Below are positions 45,901-58,200 of a DNA stretch of 64,000 bases, piece after piece (positions within the stretch are counted from its first letter, which is position 1; each line of letters begins with the position of its first letter). The notes under the pieces were generated by a model. It ran no database searches and was not told the origin of the DNA. It saw nothing but the letters and a program-made list of their open reading frames with translations. Origin of the DNA: Hippasteria phrygiana (taxonomy: Eukaryota > Echinodermata > Asteroidea > Valvatida > Goniasteridae); contig JAZGUH010000271.1 of the NCBI GenBank assembly GCA_037893225.1, forward strand, positions 1,674,001 through 1,738,000, given 5' to 3'. The translations under genes and the position numbers were made by a program.

Positions 45901-48900
45901 TCCAACAGTATCAAGACTGTGCGAAATTTCGTTCAACATCAGGTCGAAAAACGCAGTCATTTGGGGCCCAAGTTGCGTGTTGGGGGTCTCGGCTGGTCCA
46001 CTGTAGCGTGTGCAGTAATGCGGGAATGCAGAAAAATCAGTTCGAAAAACTTACTCGCTTATCTCGGCCATCGTTCGGCTGAACGTGGGTCTGAGGAGCT
46101 CGAGATTGGTCTGGATGTTGCTAAGGAGTCACTCTTTTCAACAGTATCAAGATTGTGCGCAATTTCGTTCAACATCAGGTCGAAAAACGCAGTCATTTGG
46201 GGCCCAAGTTGTTGTGTTGGGGGTGTCGGCTAGTCCATTGTATAGCGTGTGCAGTAATGCGGGAATGCAGAAAAATCAGTTCGAAAAACGTACTCGCTTA
46301 TCTCGGCCATCGTTCGGCTGAACGTGGGTCTGAGGAGCTAAAGATTGGTCTGGATGTTGCTGAGGAGTCACTCTTTTCAACAGTATCAAGATTGTGCGCA
46401 ATTCCGTTCAACATCAGGTCGAAAAACGCAGTCATTTGGGGCCCAAGTTGCGTGGTGGGGGTCTCGGCTAGTCCATTGTATAGCGTGTGCAGTTATGCGG
46501 GAATGCAGACAAATCAGTTCGAAAAACGTACTCGCTTATCTCGGCCATCATTCGGCTCAACGTGGGTCTGAGGAGCTGAAGATTGGTCTGGATGTTGCTG
46601 AGGAGTTACGCTTTCCAACAGTATCAAGACTGTGCGCAATTTCGTTCAACATCAGGTCGAAAAACGCAGTCATTTGGGGCCCAAGTTGCGTGTTGGGGGT
46701 CTCGGCTGGTCCATTGTATAGCGTGTGCAGTAATTCGGGAATGCAGAAAAATCAGTTCGAAAAACTTACTCGCTTATCTCGGCCGTCGTTCGGCTGAACG
46801 TGGGTCTGAGGAGCTAAATATTTGTCTGGATGTTGCTGAGGAGTCACTCTTTTCAACAGTATCAAGATTATGCCCAATTCCGTTCAACATCAGGTCGAAA
46901 AACGCAGTCATTTGGGGCCCAAGTTGCGTGGTGGGGGTCTCGGCTAGTCCATTGTATAGCGTGTGCAGTTATGCGGGAATGCAGAAAAATCAGTTCGAAA
47001 AACGTACTTGCTTATCTCGGCCACCGTTCGGCTGAACGTGGGTCTGAGGAGCTGGAGATTGGTCTGGATGTTGCTAAGGAGTCACTCTTTTCAACAGTAT
47101 CAAGATTGTGCGCAATTTCGTTCAACATCAGGTCGAAAAACGCAGTCATTTGGGGCCCAAGTTGTTGTGTTGGTGGTCTCGGCTAGTCCATTGTATAGCG
47201 TGTGCAGTTATGCGGGAATGCAGAAAAATCAGTTCGAAAAACTTACTCGCCTATCTCGGCCATCATTCGGCTGAACGTGGGTCTGATGAGCTGAAGATTG
47301 GTCTGGATGTAGCTGAGGAGTCACGCTTTCCAACAGTATCAAGATTGTGCGCAATTTCGTTCAACATCAGGTCGAAAAGCGCACTCATTTGGGGCCCAAG
47401 TTGCGTGGTGGGTGTCTCGGCTAGTCCATTGTATAGCGTGTGCAGTTATGCGGGAATGCAGACAAATCAGTTCGAAAAACTTACTCGCTTATCTCGGCCA
47501 TCGTTCGGCTGAACGTGGGTCTGAGGAGCTGGAAATTGGTCTGGATTTTGCTGAGGAGTCACTCTTTTCAACAGTATAAAGATTGTGCGCTATTTCATTA
47601 AACATCAGGTCGAACAACGCAGTCATTTGGGGCCCAAGTTGCGTGGTGGGGGTGTCGGCTAGTTTATTGTATAGCGTGTGCAGTTATGCGGGAATGCAGA
47701 CAAATCAGTTCGAAAAACGTACTCGCTTATCTCGGCCATCATTCGGCTGAACGTTGGTCTGAGGAGCTGAAGATTGGTCTCGATGTTGCTGAGGAGTTAC
47801 GCTTTCCAACAGTATCAAGACTGTGCGCAATTTCGTTCAACATCAGGTCGAAAAACGCAGTCATTTGGGGCCCAAGTTGCGTGTTGGGGGTCTCGGCTGG
47901 TCCATTGTATAGCGTGTGCAGTAATGCGGGAATGCAGACAAATCAGTTCGGAAAACTTACTCGCTTATCTCGGCCTTCGTTCGGCTGAACGTGGGTCTGA
48001 GGAGCTGGAGATTGGTCTGGATGTTGCTAAGGAGTCACTCTTTTCAACAGTATCAAGATTGTGCGCAATTTCGTTCAACATCAGGTCGAAAAGCGCACTC
48101 ATTTGGGGCCCAAGTTGCGTGGTGGGTGTCTCGGCTAGTCCATTGTATAGCGTGTGCAGTTATGCGGGAATGCAGACAAATCAGTTCGAAAAACGTACTC
48201 GCTTATCTCGGCCATCATTCGGCTCAACGTGGGTCTGAGGAGCTGAAGATTGGTCTGGATGTTGCTGAGGAGTTACGCTTTCCAACAGTATCAAGACTGT
48301 GCTCAATTTCGTTCAACATCAGGTCGAAAAACGCAGTCATTTGGGGCCCAAGTTGCGTGTTGGGGGTCTCGGCTGGTCCATTGTATAGCGTGTGCAGTTA
48401 TGCGAGAATGCAGAAAAATCAGTTCGAAAAACTTACTGGCTTATCTCGGCCATCGTTCGGCTGAACGTGGGTCTGAGGAGCTAACGATTGGTCTGGATGT
48501 TGCTGAGGAGTCACTCTTTTCAACAGTATCAAGATTGTGCGCAATTTCGTTCAACATCAGGTCGAAAAACGCAGTCATTTGGGGCCCAAGTTGCGTGGTG
48601 GGTGTCTCGGCTAGTCCATTGTATAGCGTGTGCAGTTATGCGGGAATGCAGAAAAATCAGTTCGAAAAACTTACTCGCTTATCTCGGCCATCATTCGGCT
48701 GAACGTTTGTCTGAGGAGCTGAAGATTAGTCTGGATGTTGCTGAGGAGTTACGCTTTCCAACAGTATCAAGATTGTGCGCAATTTCGTTCAACATCAGGT
48801 CGAAAAACGCAGTCATTTGGGGCCCAAGATGCGTGTTGGGGGTCTCGGCTGGTCCATTGTATAGCGTGTGCAGTAATGCGGGAATGCAGAAAAATCAGTT

Positions 48901-49769
48901 CGAAAAACTTACTCGCTTATCTCGGCCTTCGTTCGGCTGAACGTGTGTCTGAGGAGCTAAAGATTGGTCTGTATGTTGCTGAGGAGTCACTCTTTTCAAC
49001 AGTATCAAGATTGTGCGCAATTTCGTTCAACATCAGGTCGAAAAACGCAGTCATTTGGGGCCCAAGTTGTTGTGTTGGTGGTCTCGGCTAGTCCATTGTA
49101 TAGCGTGTGCAGTTATGCGGGAATGCAGAAAAATCAGTTCGAAAAACTTACTCGCCTATCTCGGCCATCATTCGGCTGAACGTGGGTCTGATGAGCTGAA
49201 GATTGGTCTGGATGTAGCTGAGGAGTCACGCTTTCCAACAGTATCAAGATTGTGCGCAATTTCGTTCAACATCAGGTCGAAAAGCGCACTCATTTGGGGC
49301 TCAAGTTGCGTGGTGGGTGTCTCGGCTAGTCCATTGTATAGCGTGTGCAGTTATGCGGGAATGCAGACAAATCAGTTCGAAAAACTTACTCGCTTATCTC
49401 GGCCTTCGTTCGGCTGAACGTGTGTCTGAGGAGCTGAAGATTGGTCTGTATGTTGCTGAGGAGTCACTCTTTTCAACAGTATCAAGATTGTGCGCAATTT
49501 CGTTCAACATCAGGTCGAAAAACGCAGTCATTTGGGGCCCAAGTTGTTGTGTTGGTGGTCTCGGCTAGTCCATTGTATAGCGTGTGCAGTTATGCGGGAA
49601 TGCAGAAAAATCAGTTCGAAAAACTTACTCGCCTATCTCGGCCATCATTCGGCTGAACGTGGGTCTGATGAGCTGAAGATTGGTCTGGATGTAGCTGAGG
49701 AGTCACGCTTTCCAACAGTATCAAGATTGTGCGCAATTTCGTTCAACATCAGGTCGAAAAGCGCACTCA

Positions 49770-52700
49770 TTTGGGGCTCAAGTTGCGTGGTGGGTGTCTC
49801 GGCTAGTCCATTGTATAGCGTGTGCAGTAATGCGGGAATGCAGACAAATCAGTTCGAAAAACTTACTCGCTTATCTCGGCCATCATTCGGCTGAACGTGG
49901 GTCTGAGGAGCTGGAGATTGGTCTGGATGTTGCTAAGGAGTCACTCTTTTCAACAGTATCAAGATTGTGCGCAATTTCGTTCAACATCAGGTCGAAAAGC
50001 GCACTCATTTGGGGCCCAAGTTGCGTGGTGGGTGTCTCGGCTAGTCCATTGTATAGCGTGTGCAGTTATGCGGGAATGCAGAAAAATCAGTTCGAAAAAC
50101 TTACTCGCTTATCTCGGCCATCGTTCGGCTGAACGTGGGTCTGAGGAGCTAACGATTGGTCTGGATGTTGCTGAGGAGTCACTCTTTTCAACAGTATCAA
50201 GATTGTGCGCAATTTCGTTCAACATCAGGTCGAAAAACGCAGTCATTTGGGGCCCAAGTTGCGTGGTGGGGGTCTCGGCTAGTCCATTGTATAGCGTGTG
50301 CAGTTATGCGGGAATGCAGAAAAATCAGTTCGAAAAACTTACTCGCTTATCTCGGCCATCATTCGGCTGAACGTTTGTCTGAGGAGCTGAAGATTAGTCT
50401 GGATGTTGCTGAGGAGTTACGCTTTCCAACAGTATCAAGATTGTGCGCAATTTCGTTCAACATCAGGTCGAAAAACGCAGTCATTTGGGGCCCAAGATGC
50501 GTGTTGGGGGTCTCGGCTGGTCCATTGTATAGCGTGTGCAGTAATGCGGGAATGCAGAAAAATCAGTTCGAAAAACTTACTCGCTTATCTCGGCCTTCGT
50601 TCGGCTGAACGTGTGTCTGAGGAGCTGAAGATTGGTCTGTATGTTGCTGAGGAGTCACTCTTTTCAACAGTATCAAGATTGTGCGCAATTTCGTTCAACA
50701 TCAGGTCGAAAAACGCAGTCATTTGGGGCCCAAGTTGTTGTGTTGGTGGTCTCGGCTAGTCCATTGTATAGCGTGTGCAGTTATGCGGGAATGCAGAAAA
50801 ATCAGTTCGAAAAACTTACTCGCCTATCTCGGCCATCATTCGGCTGAACGTGGGTCTGATGAGCTGAAGATTGGTCTGGATGTAGCTGAGGAGTCACGCT
50901 TTCCAACAGTATCAAGATTGTGCGCAATTTCGTTCAACATCAGGTCGAAAAGCGCACTCATTTGAGGCTCAAGTTGCGTGGTGGGTGTCTCGGCTAGTCC
51001 ATTGTATAGCGTGTGCAGTTATGCGGGAATGCAGACAAATCAGTTCGAAAAACTTACTCGCTTATCTCGGCCTTCGTTCGGCTGAACGTGTGTCTGAGGA
51101 GCTAAAGATTGGTCTGTATGTTGCTGAGGAGTCACTCTTTTCAACAGTATCAAGATTGTGCGCAATTTCGTTCAACATCAGGTCGAAAAACGCAGTCATT
51201 TGGGGCCCAAGTTGTTGTGTTGGTGGTCTCGGCTAGTCCATTGTATAGCGTGTGCAGTTATGCGGGAATGCAGAAAAATCAGTTCGAAAAACTTACTCGC
51301 CTATCTCGGCCATCATTCGGCTGAACGTGGGTCTGATGAGCTGAAGATTGGTCTGGATGTAGCTGAGGAGTCACGCTTTCCAACAGTATCAAGATTGTGC
51401 GCAATTTCGTTCAACATCAGGTCGAAAAGCGCACTCATTTGGGGCTCAAGTTGCGTGGTGGGTGTCTCGGCTAGTCCATTGTATAGCGTGTGCAGTAATG
51501 CGGGAATGCAGACAAATCAGTTCGAAAAACTTACTCGCTTATCTCGGCCATCATTCGGCTGAACGTGGGTCTAAGGAGCTGAAGATTAGTCTGGATGTTG
51601 CTGAGGAGTTACGCTTTCCAACAGTATCAAGACTGTGCGAAATTTCGTTCAACATCAGGTCGAAAAACGCAGTCATTTGGGGCCCAAGTTGTTGTGTTGG
51701 GAGTCTCGGCTAGTCCATTGTATAGCGTGTGCAGTAATGCGGGAATGCAGAAAAATCAGTTCGAAAAACTTACTCGCTTATCTCGGCCATCGTTCGGCTG
51801 AACGTGGGTCTGAGGAGCTAAAGATTGGTCTGGATGTTGCTGAGGAGTCACGCTTTCCAACAGTATCAAGACTGTGCGCAATTTCGTTCAACATCAGGTC
51901 GAAAAACGCAGTCATTTGGGGCTCAAGTTGCGTGGTGGGTGTCTCGGCTAGTCCATTGTATAGCGTGTGCAGTAATGCGGGAATGCAGACAAATCAGTTC
52001 GAAAAACTTACTCGCTTATCTCGGCCATCATTCGGCTGAACGTGGGTCTGAGGAGCTGGAGATTGGTCTGGATGTTGCTAAGGAGTCACTCTTTTCAACA
52101 GTATCAAGATTGTGCGCAATTTCGTTCAACATCAGGTCGAAAAGCGCACTCATTTGGGGCCCAAGTTGCGTGGTGGGTGTCTCGGCTAGTCCATTGTATA
52201 GCGTGTGCAGTTATGCGGGAATGCAGAAAAATCAGTTCGAAAAACTTACTCGCTTATCTCGGCCATCGTTCGGCTGAACGTGGGTCTGAGGAGCTAACGA
52301 TTGGTCTGGATGTTGCTGAGGAGTCACTCTTTTCAACAGTATCAAGATTGTGCGCAATTTCGTTCAACATCAGGTCGAAAAACGCAGTCATTTGGGGCCC
52401 AAGTTGCGTGGTGGGGGTCTCGGCTAGTCCATTGTATAGCGTGTGCAGTTATGCGGGAATGCAGAAAAATCAGTTCGAAAAACTTACTCGCTTATCTCGG
52501 CCATCATTCGGCTGAACGTTTGTCTGAGGAGCTGAAGATTAGTCTGGATGTTGCTGAGGAGTTACGCTTTCCAACAGTATCAAGATTGTGCGCAATTTCG
52601 TTCAACATCAGGTCGAAAAACGCAGTCATTTGGGGCCCAAGATGCGTGTTGGGGGTCTCGGCTGGTCCATTGTATAGCGTGTGCAGTAATGCGGGAATGC

Positions 52701-54060
52701 AGAAAAATCAGTTCGAAAAACTTACTCGCTTATCTCGGCCTTCGTTCGGCTGAACGTGTGTCTGAGGAGCTGAAGATTGGTCTGTATGTTGCTGAGGAGT
52801 CACTCTTTTCAACAGTATCAAGATTGTGCGCAATTTCGTTCAACATCAGGTCGAAAAACGCAGTCATTTGGGGCCCAAGTTGTTGTGTTGGTGGTCTCGG
52901 CTAGTCCATTGTATAGCGTGTGCAGTTATGCGGGAATGCAGAAAAATCAGTTCGAAAAACTTACTCGCCTATCTCGGCCATCATTCGGCTGAACGTGGGT
53001 CTGATGAGCTGAAGATTGGTCTGGATGTAGCTGAGGAGTCACGCTTTCCAACAGTATCAAGATTGTGCGCAATTTCGTTCAACATCAGGTCGAAAAGCGC
53101 ACTCATTTGAGGCTCAAGTTGCGTGGTGGGTGTCTCGGCTAGTCCATTGTATAGCGTGTGCAGTTATGCGGGAATGCAGACAAATCAGTTCGAAAAACTT
53201 ACTCGCTTATCTCGGCCTTCGTTCGGCTGAACGTGTGTCTGAGGAGCTAAAGATTGGTCTGTATGTTGCTGAGGAGTCACTCTTTTCAACAGTATCAAGA
53301 TTGTGCGCAATTTCGTTCAACATCAGGTCGAAAAACGCAGTCATTTGGGGCCCAAGTTGTTGTGTTGGTGGTCTCGGCTAGTCCATTGTATAGCGTGTGC
53401 AGTTATGCGGGAATGCAGAAAAATCAGTTCGAAAAACTTACTCGCCTATCTCGGCCATCATTCGGCTGAACGTGGGTCTGATGAGCTGAAGATTGGTCTG
53501 GATGTAGCTGAGGAGTCACGCTTTCCAACAGTATCAAGATTGTGCGCAATTTCGTTCAACATCAGGTCGAAAAGCGCACTCATTTGGGGCTCAAGTTGCG
53601 TGGTGGGTGTCTCGGCTAGTCCATTGTATAGCGTGTGCAGTAATGCGGGAATGCAGACAAATCAGTTCGAAAAACTTACTCGCTTATCTCGGCCATCATT
53701 CGGCTGAACGTGGGTCTAAGGAGCTGAAGATTAGTCTGGATGTTGCTGAGGAGTTACGCTTTCCAACAGTATCAAGACTGTGCGAAATTTCGTTCAACAT
53801 CAGGTCGAAAAACGCAGTCATTTGGGGCCCAAGTTGTTGTGTTGGGAGTCTCGGCTAGTCCATTGTATAGCGTGTGCAGTAATGCGGGAATGCAGAAAAA
53901 TCAGTTCGAAAAACTTACTCGCTTATCTCGGCCATCGTTCGGCTGAACGTGGGTCTGAGGAGCTAAAGATTGGTCTGGATGTTGCTGAGGAGTCACGCTT
54001 TCCAACAGTATCAAGACTGTGCGCAATTTCGTTCAACATCAGGTCGAAAAACGCAGTCAT
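49770..54060 (+). repeat. Two tandem 2,145-bp (9-monomer) segments
   Basis: About 49.77-51.91 kb recurs at +2,145. The private ATTTGAGGCTC change (50962, 53107), the CCCAAGATGCG centre and the TGTATGTTGCTGAGG unit are shared. This block uses a unit order (F, GGAGATT, TTTGTCTGAGG, TGTATG, E) different from the 8-monomer order. Confidence 0.75.
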
Positions 54061-55209
54061 TTGGGGCCCAAGTTGCGTGATGGGGGTCTCGGCTGGTCCA
54101 CTGTATAGCGTGTGCAGTAATGCGGGAATGCAGAAAAATCAGTTCGAAAAACTTACTCGCTTATCTCGGCCATCGTTCGGCTGAACGTGGGTCTGAGGAG
54201 CTGGAGATTGGTCTGGATGTTGCTAAGGAGTCACTCTTTTCAACAGTATCAAGATTGTGCGCAATTTCGTTCAACATCAGGTCGAAAAACGCAGTCATTT
54301 GGGGCCCAAGTTGTTGTGTTGGGGGTGTCGGCTAGTCCATTGTATAGCGTGTGCAGTAATGCGGGAATGCAGAAAAATCAGTTCGAAAAACGTACTCGCT
54401 TATCTCTGCCATCGTTCGGCTGAACGTGGGTCTGAGGAGCTAAAGATTGGTCTGGATGTTGCTGAGGAGTCACTCTTTTCAACAGTATCAAGATTGTGCG
54501 CAATTCCGTTCAACATCAGGTCGAAAAACGCAGTCATTTGGGGCCCAAGTTGCGTGGTGGGGGTCTCGGCTAGTCCATTGTATAGCGTGTGCAGTTATGC
54601 GGGAATGCAGACAAATCAGTTCGAAAAACGTACTCGCTTATCTCGGCCATCATTCGGCTCAACGTGGGTCTGAGGAGCTGAAGATTGGTCTGGATGTTGC
54701 TGAGGAGTTACGCTTTCCAACAGTATCAAGACTGTGCCCAATTTCGTTCAACATCAGGTCGAAAAACGCAGTCATTTGGGGCCCAAGTTGCGTGTTGGGG
54801 GTCTCGGCTGGTCCATTGTATAGCGTGTGCAGTAATTCGGGAATGCAGAAAAATCAGTTCGAAAAACTTACTCGCTTATCTCGGCCGTCGTTCGGCTGAA
54901 CGTGGGTCTGAGGAGCTAAAGATTTGTCTGGATGTTGCTGAGGAGTCACTCTTTTCAACAGTATCAAGATTATGCGCAATTCCGTTCAACATCAGGTCGA
55001 AAAACGCAGTCATTTGGGGCCCAAGTTGCGTGGTGGGGGTCTCGGCTAGTCCATTGTATAGCGTGTGCAGTTATGCGGGAATGCAGAAAAATCAGTTCGA
55101 AAAACGTACTTGCTTATCTCGGCCACCGTTCGGCTGAACGTGGGTCTGAGGAGCTGGAGATTGGTCTGGATGTTGCTAAGGAGTCACTCTTTTCAACAGT
55201 ATCAAGATT

Positions 55210-58200
55210 GTGCGCAATTTCGTTCAACATCAGGTCGAAAAACGCAGTCATTTGGGGCCCAAGTTGTTGTGTTGGTGGTCTCGGCTAGTCCATTGTATAG
55301 CGTGTGCAGTTATGCGGGAATGCAGAAAAATCAGTTCGAAAAACTTACTCGCCTATCTCGGCCATCATTCGGCTGAACGTGGGTCTGATGAGCTGAAGAT
55401 TGGTCTGGATGTAGCTGAGGAGTCACGCTTTCCAACAGTATCAAGATTGTGCGCAATTTCGTTCAACATCAGGTCGAAAAGCGCACTCATTTGGGGCCCA
55501 AGTTGCGTGGTGGGTGTCTCGGCTAGTCCATTGTATAGCGTGTGCAGTTATGCGGGAATGCAGACAAATCAGTTCGAAAAACTTACTCGCTTATCTCGGC
55601 CATCATTCGGCTGAACGTGGGTCTAAGGAGCTGAAGATTAGTCTGGATGTTGCTGAGGAGTTACGCTTTCCAACAGTATCAAGACTGTGCGAAATTTCGT
55701 TCAACATCAGGTCAAAAAACGCAGTCATTTGGGGCCCAAGTTGTTGTGTTGGGAGTCTCGGCTAGTCCATTGTATAGCGTGCGCAGTAATGCGGGAATGC
55801 AGACAAATCAGTTCGAAAAACTTACTCGCTTATCTCGGCCATCGTTCGGCTGAACGTGGGTCTGAGGAGCTAAAGATTGGTCTGGATGTTGCTGAGGAGT
55901 CACTCTTTTCAACAGTATCAAGATTGTGCGCAATTTCGTTCAACATCTGGTCGAAAAACGCAGTCATTTGGGGCCCAAGATGCGTGGTGGGGGTCTCGGC
56001 TAGTTCATTGTATAGGCTGTGCAGTTATGCGGGAATGCAAAAGAGTCAGTTCGAAAAACTTACTCGCTTATCTCGGCCATCGTTCGGCTGAACGTGGGTC
56101 TGAGGAGCTGGAAATTGGTCTGGATTTTGCTGAGGAGTCACTCTTTTCAACAGTATAAAGATTGTGCGCTATTTCATTCAACATCAGGTCGAACAACGCA
56201 GTCATTTGGGGCCCAAGTTGCGTGGTGGGGGTCTCGGCTAGTTTATTGTATAGCGTGTGCAGTTATGCGGGAATGCAGACAAATCAGTTCGAAAAACGAA
56301 CTCGCTTATCTCGGCCATCATTCGGCTGAACGTTGGTCTGAGGAGCTGAAGATTGGTCTCGATGTTGCTGAGGAGTTACGCTTTCCAACAGTATCAAGAC
56401 TGTGCGCAATTTCGTTCAACATCAGGTCGAAAAACGCAGTCATTTGGGGCCCAAGTTGTTGTGTTGGTGGTCTCGGCTAGTCCATTGTATAGCGTGTGCA
56501 GTTATGCGGGAATGCAGAAAAATCAGTTCGAAAAACTTACTCGCCTATCTCGGCCATCATTCGGCTGAACGTGGGTCTGATGAGCTGAAGATTGGTCTGG
56601 ATGTAGCTGAGGAGTCACGCTTTCCAACAGTATCAAGATTGTGCGCAATTTCGTTCAACATCAGGTCGAAAAGCGCACTCATTTGGGGCCCAAGTTGCGT
56701 GGTGGGTGTCTCGGCTAGTCCATTGTATAGCGTGTGCAGTTATGCGGGAATGCAGACAAATCAGTTCGAAAAACTTACTCGCTTATCTCGGCCATCATTC
56801 GGCTGAACGAGGGTCTAAGGAGCTGAAGATTAGTCTGGATGTTGCTGAGGAGTTACGCTTTCCAACAGTATCAAGACTGTGCGAAATTTCGTTCAACATC
56901 AGGTCAAAAAACGCAGTCATTTGGGGCCCAAGTTGTTGTGTTGGGAGTCTCGGCTAGTCCATTGTATAGCGTGTGCAGTAATGCGGGAATGCAGAAAAAT
57001 CAGTTCGAAAAACTTACTCGCTTATCTCGGCCATCGTTCGGCTGAACGTGGGTCTGAGGAGCTAAAGATTGGTCTGGATGTTGCTGAGGAGTCACTCTTT
57101 TCAACAGTATCAAGATTGTGCGCAATTTCGTTCAACATCTGGTCGAAAAACGCAGTCATTTGGGGCCCAAGTTGCGTGGTGGGGGTCTCGGCTAGTTCAT
57201 TGTATAGGCTGTGCAGTTATGCGGGAATGCAAAAGAGTCAGTTCGAAAAACTTACTCGCTTATCTCGGCCATCGTTCGGCTGAACGTGGGTCTGAGGAGC
57301 TGGAAATTGGTCTGGATTTTGCTGAGGAGTCACTCTTTTCAACAGTATAAAGATTGTGCGCTATTTCATTAAACATCAGGTCGAACAACGCAGTCATTTG
57401 GGGCCCAAGTTGCGTGGTGGGGGTGTCGGCTAGTTTATTGTATAGCGTGTGCAGTTATGCGGGAATGCAGACAAATCAGTTCGAAAAACGTACTCGCTTA
57501 TCTCGGCCATCATTCGGCTGAACGTTGGTCTGAGGAGCTGAAGATTGGTCTCGATGTTGCTGAGGAGTTACGCTTTCCAACAGTATCAAGACTGTGCGCA
57601 ATTTCGTTCAACATCAGGTCGAAAAACGCAGTCATTTGGGGCCCAAGTTGCGTGTTGGGGGTCTCGGCTGGTCCACTGTATAGCGTGTGAAGTAATGCGG
57701 GAATGCAGAAAAATCAGTTCGAAAAACTTACTCGCTTATCTCGGCCATCGTTCGGCTGAACGTGGGTCTGAGGAGCTGGAGATTGGTCTGGATGTTGCTA
57801 AGGAGTCACTCTTTTCAACAGTATCAAGATTGTGCGCAATTTCGTTCAACATCAGGTCGAAAAACGCAGTCATTTGGGGCCCAAGTTGTTGTGTTGGGGG
57901 TGTCGGCTAGTCCATTGTATAGCGTGTGCAGTAATGCGGGAATGCAGAAAAATCAGTTCGAAAAACGTACTCGCTTATCTCGGCCATCGTTCGGCTGAAC
58001 GTGGGTCTGAGGAGCTAAAGATTGGTCTGGATGTTGCTGAGGAGTCACTCTTTTCAACAGTATCAAGATTGTGCGCAATTCCGTTCAACATCAGGTCGAA
58101 AAACGCAGTCATTTGGGGCCCAAGTTGCGTGGTGGGGGTCTCGGCTAGTCCATTGTATAGCGTGTGCAGTTATGCGGGAATGCAGACAAATCAGTTCGAA

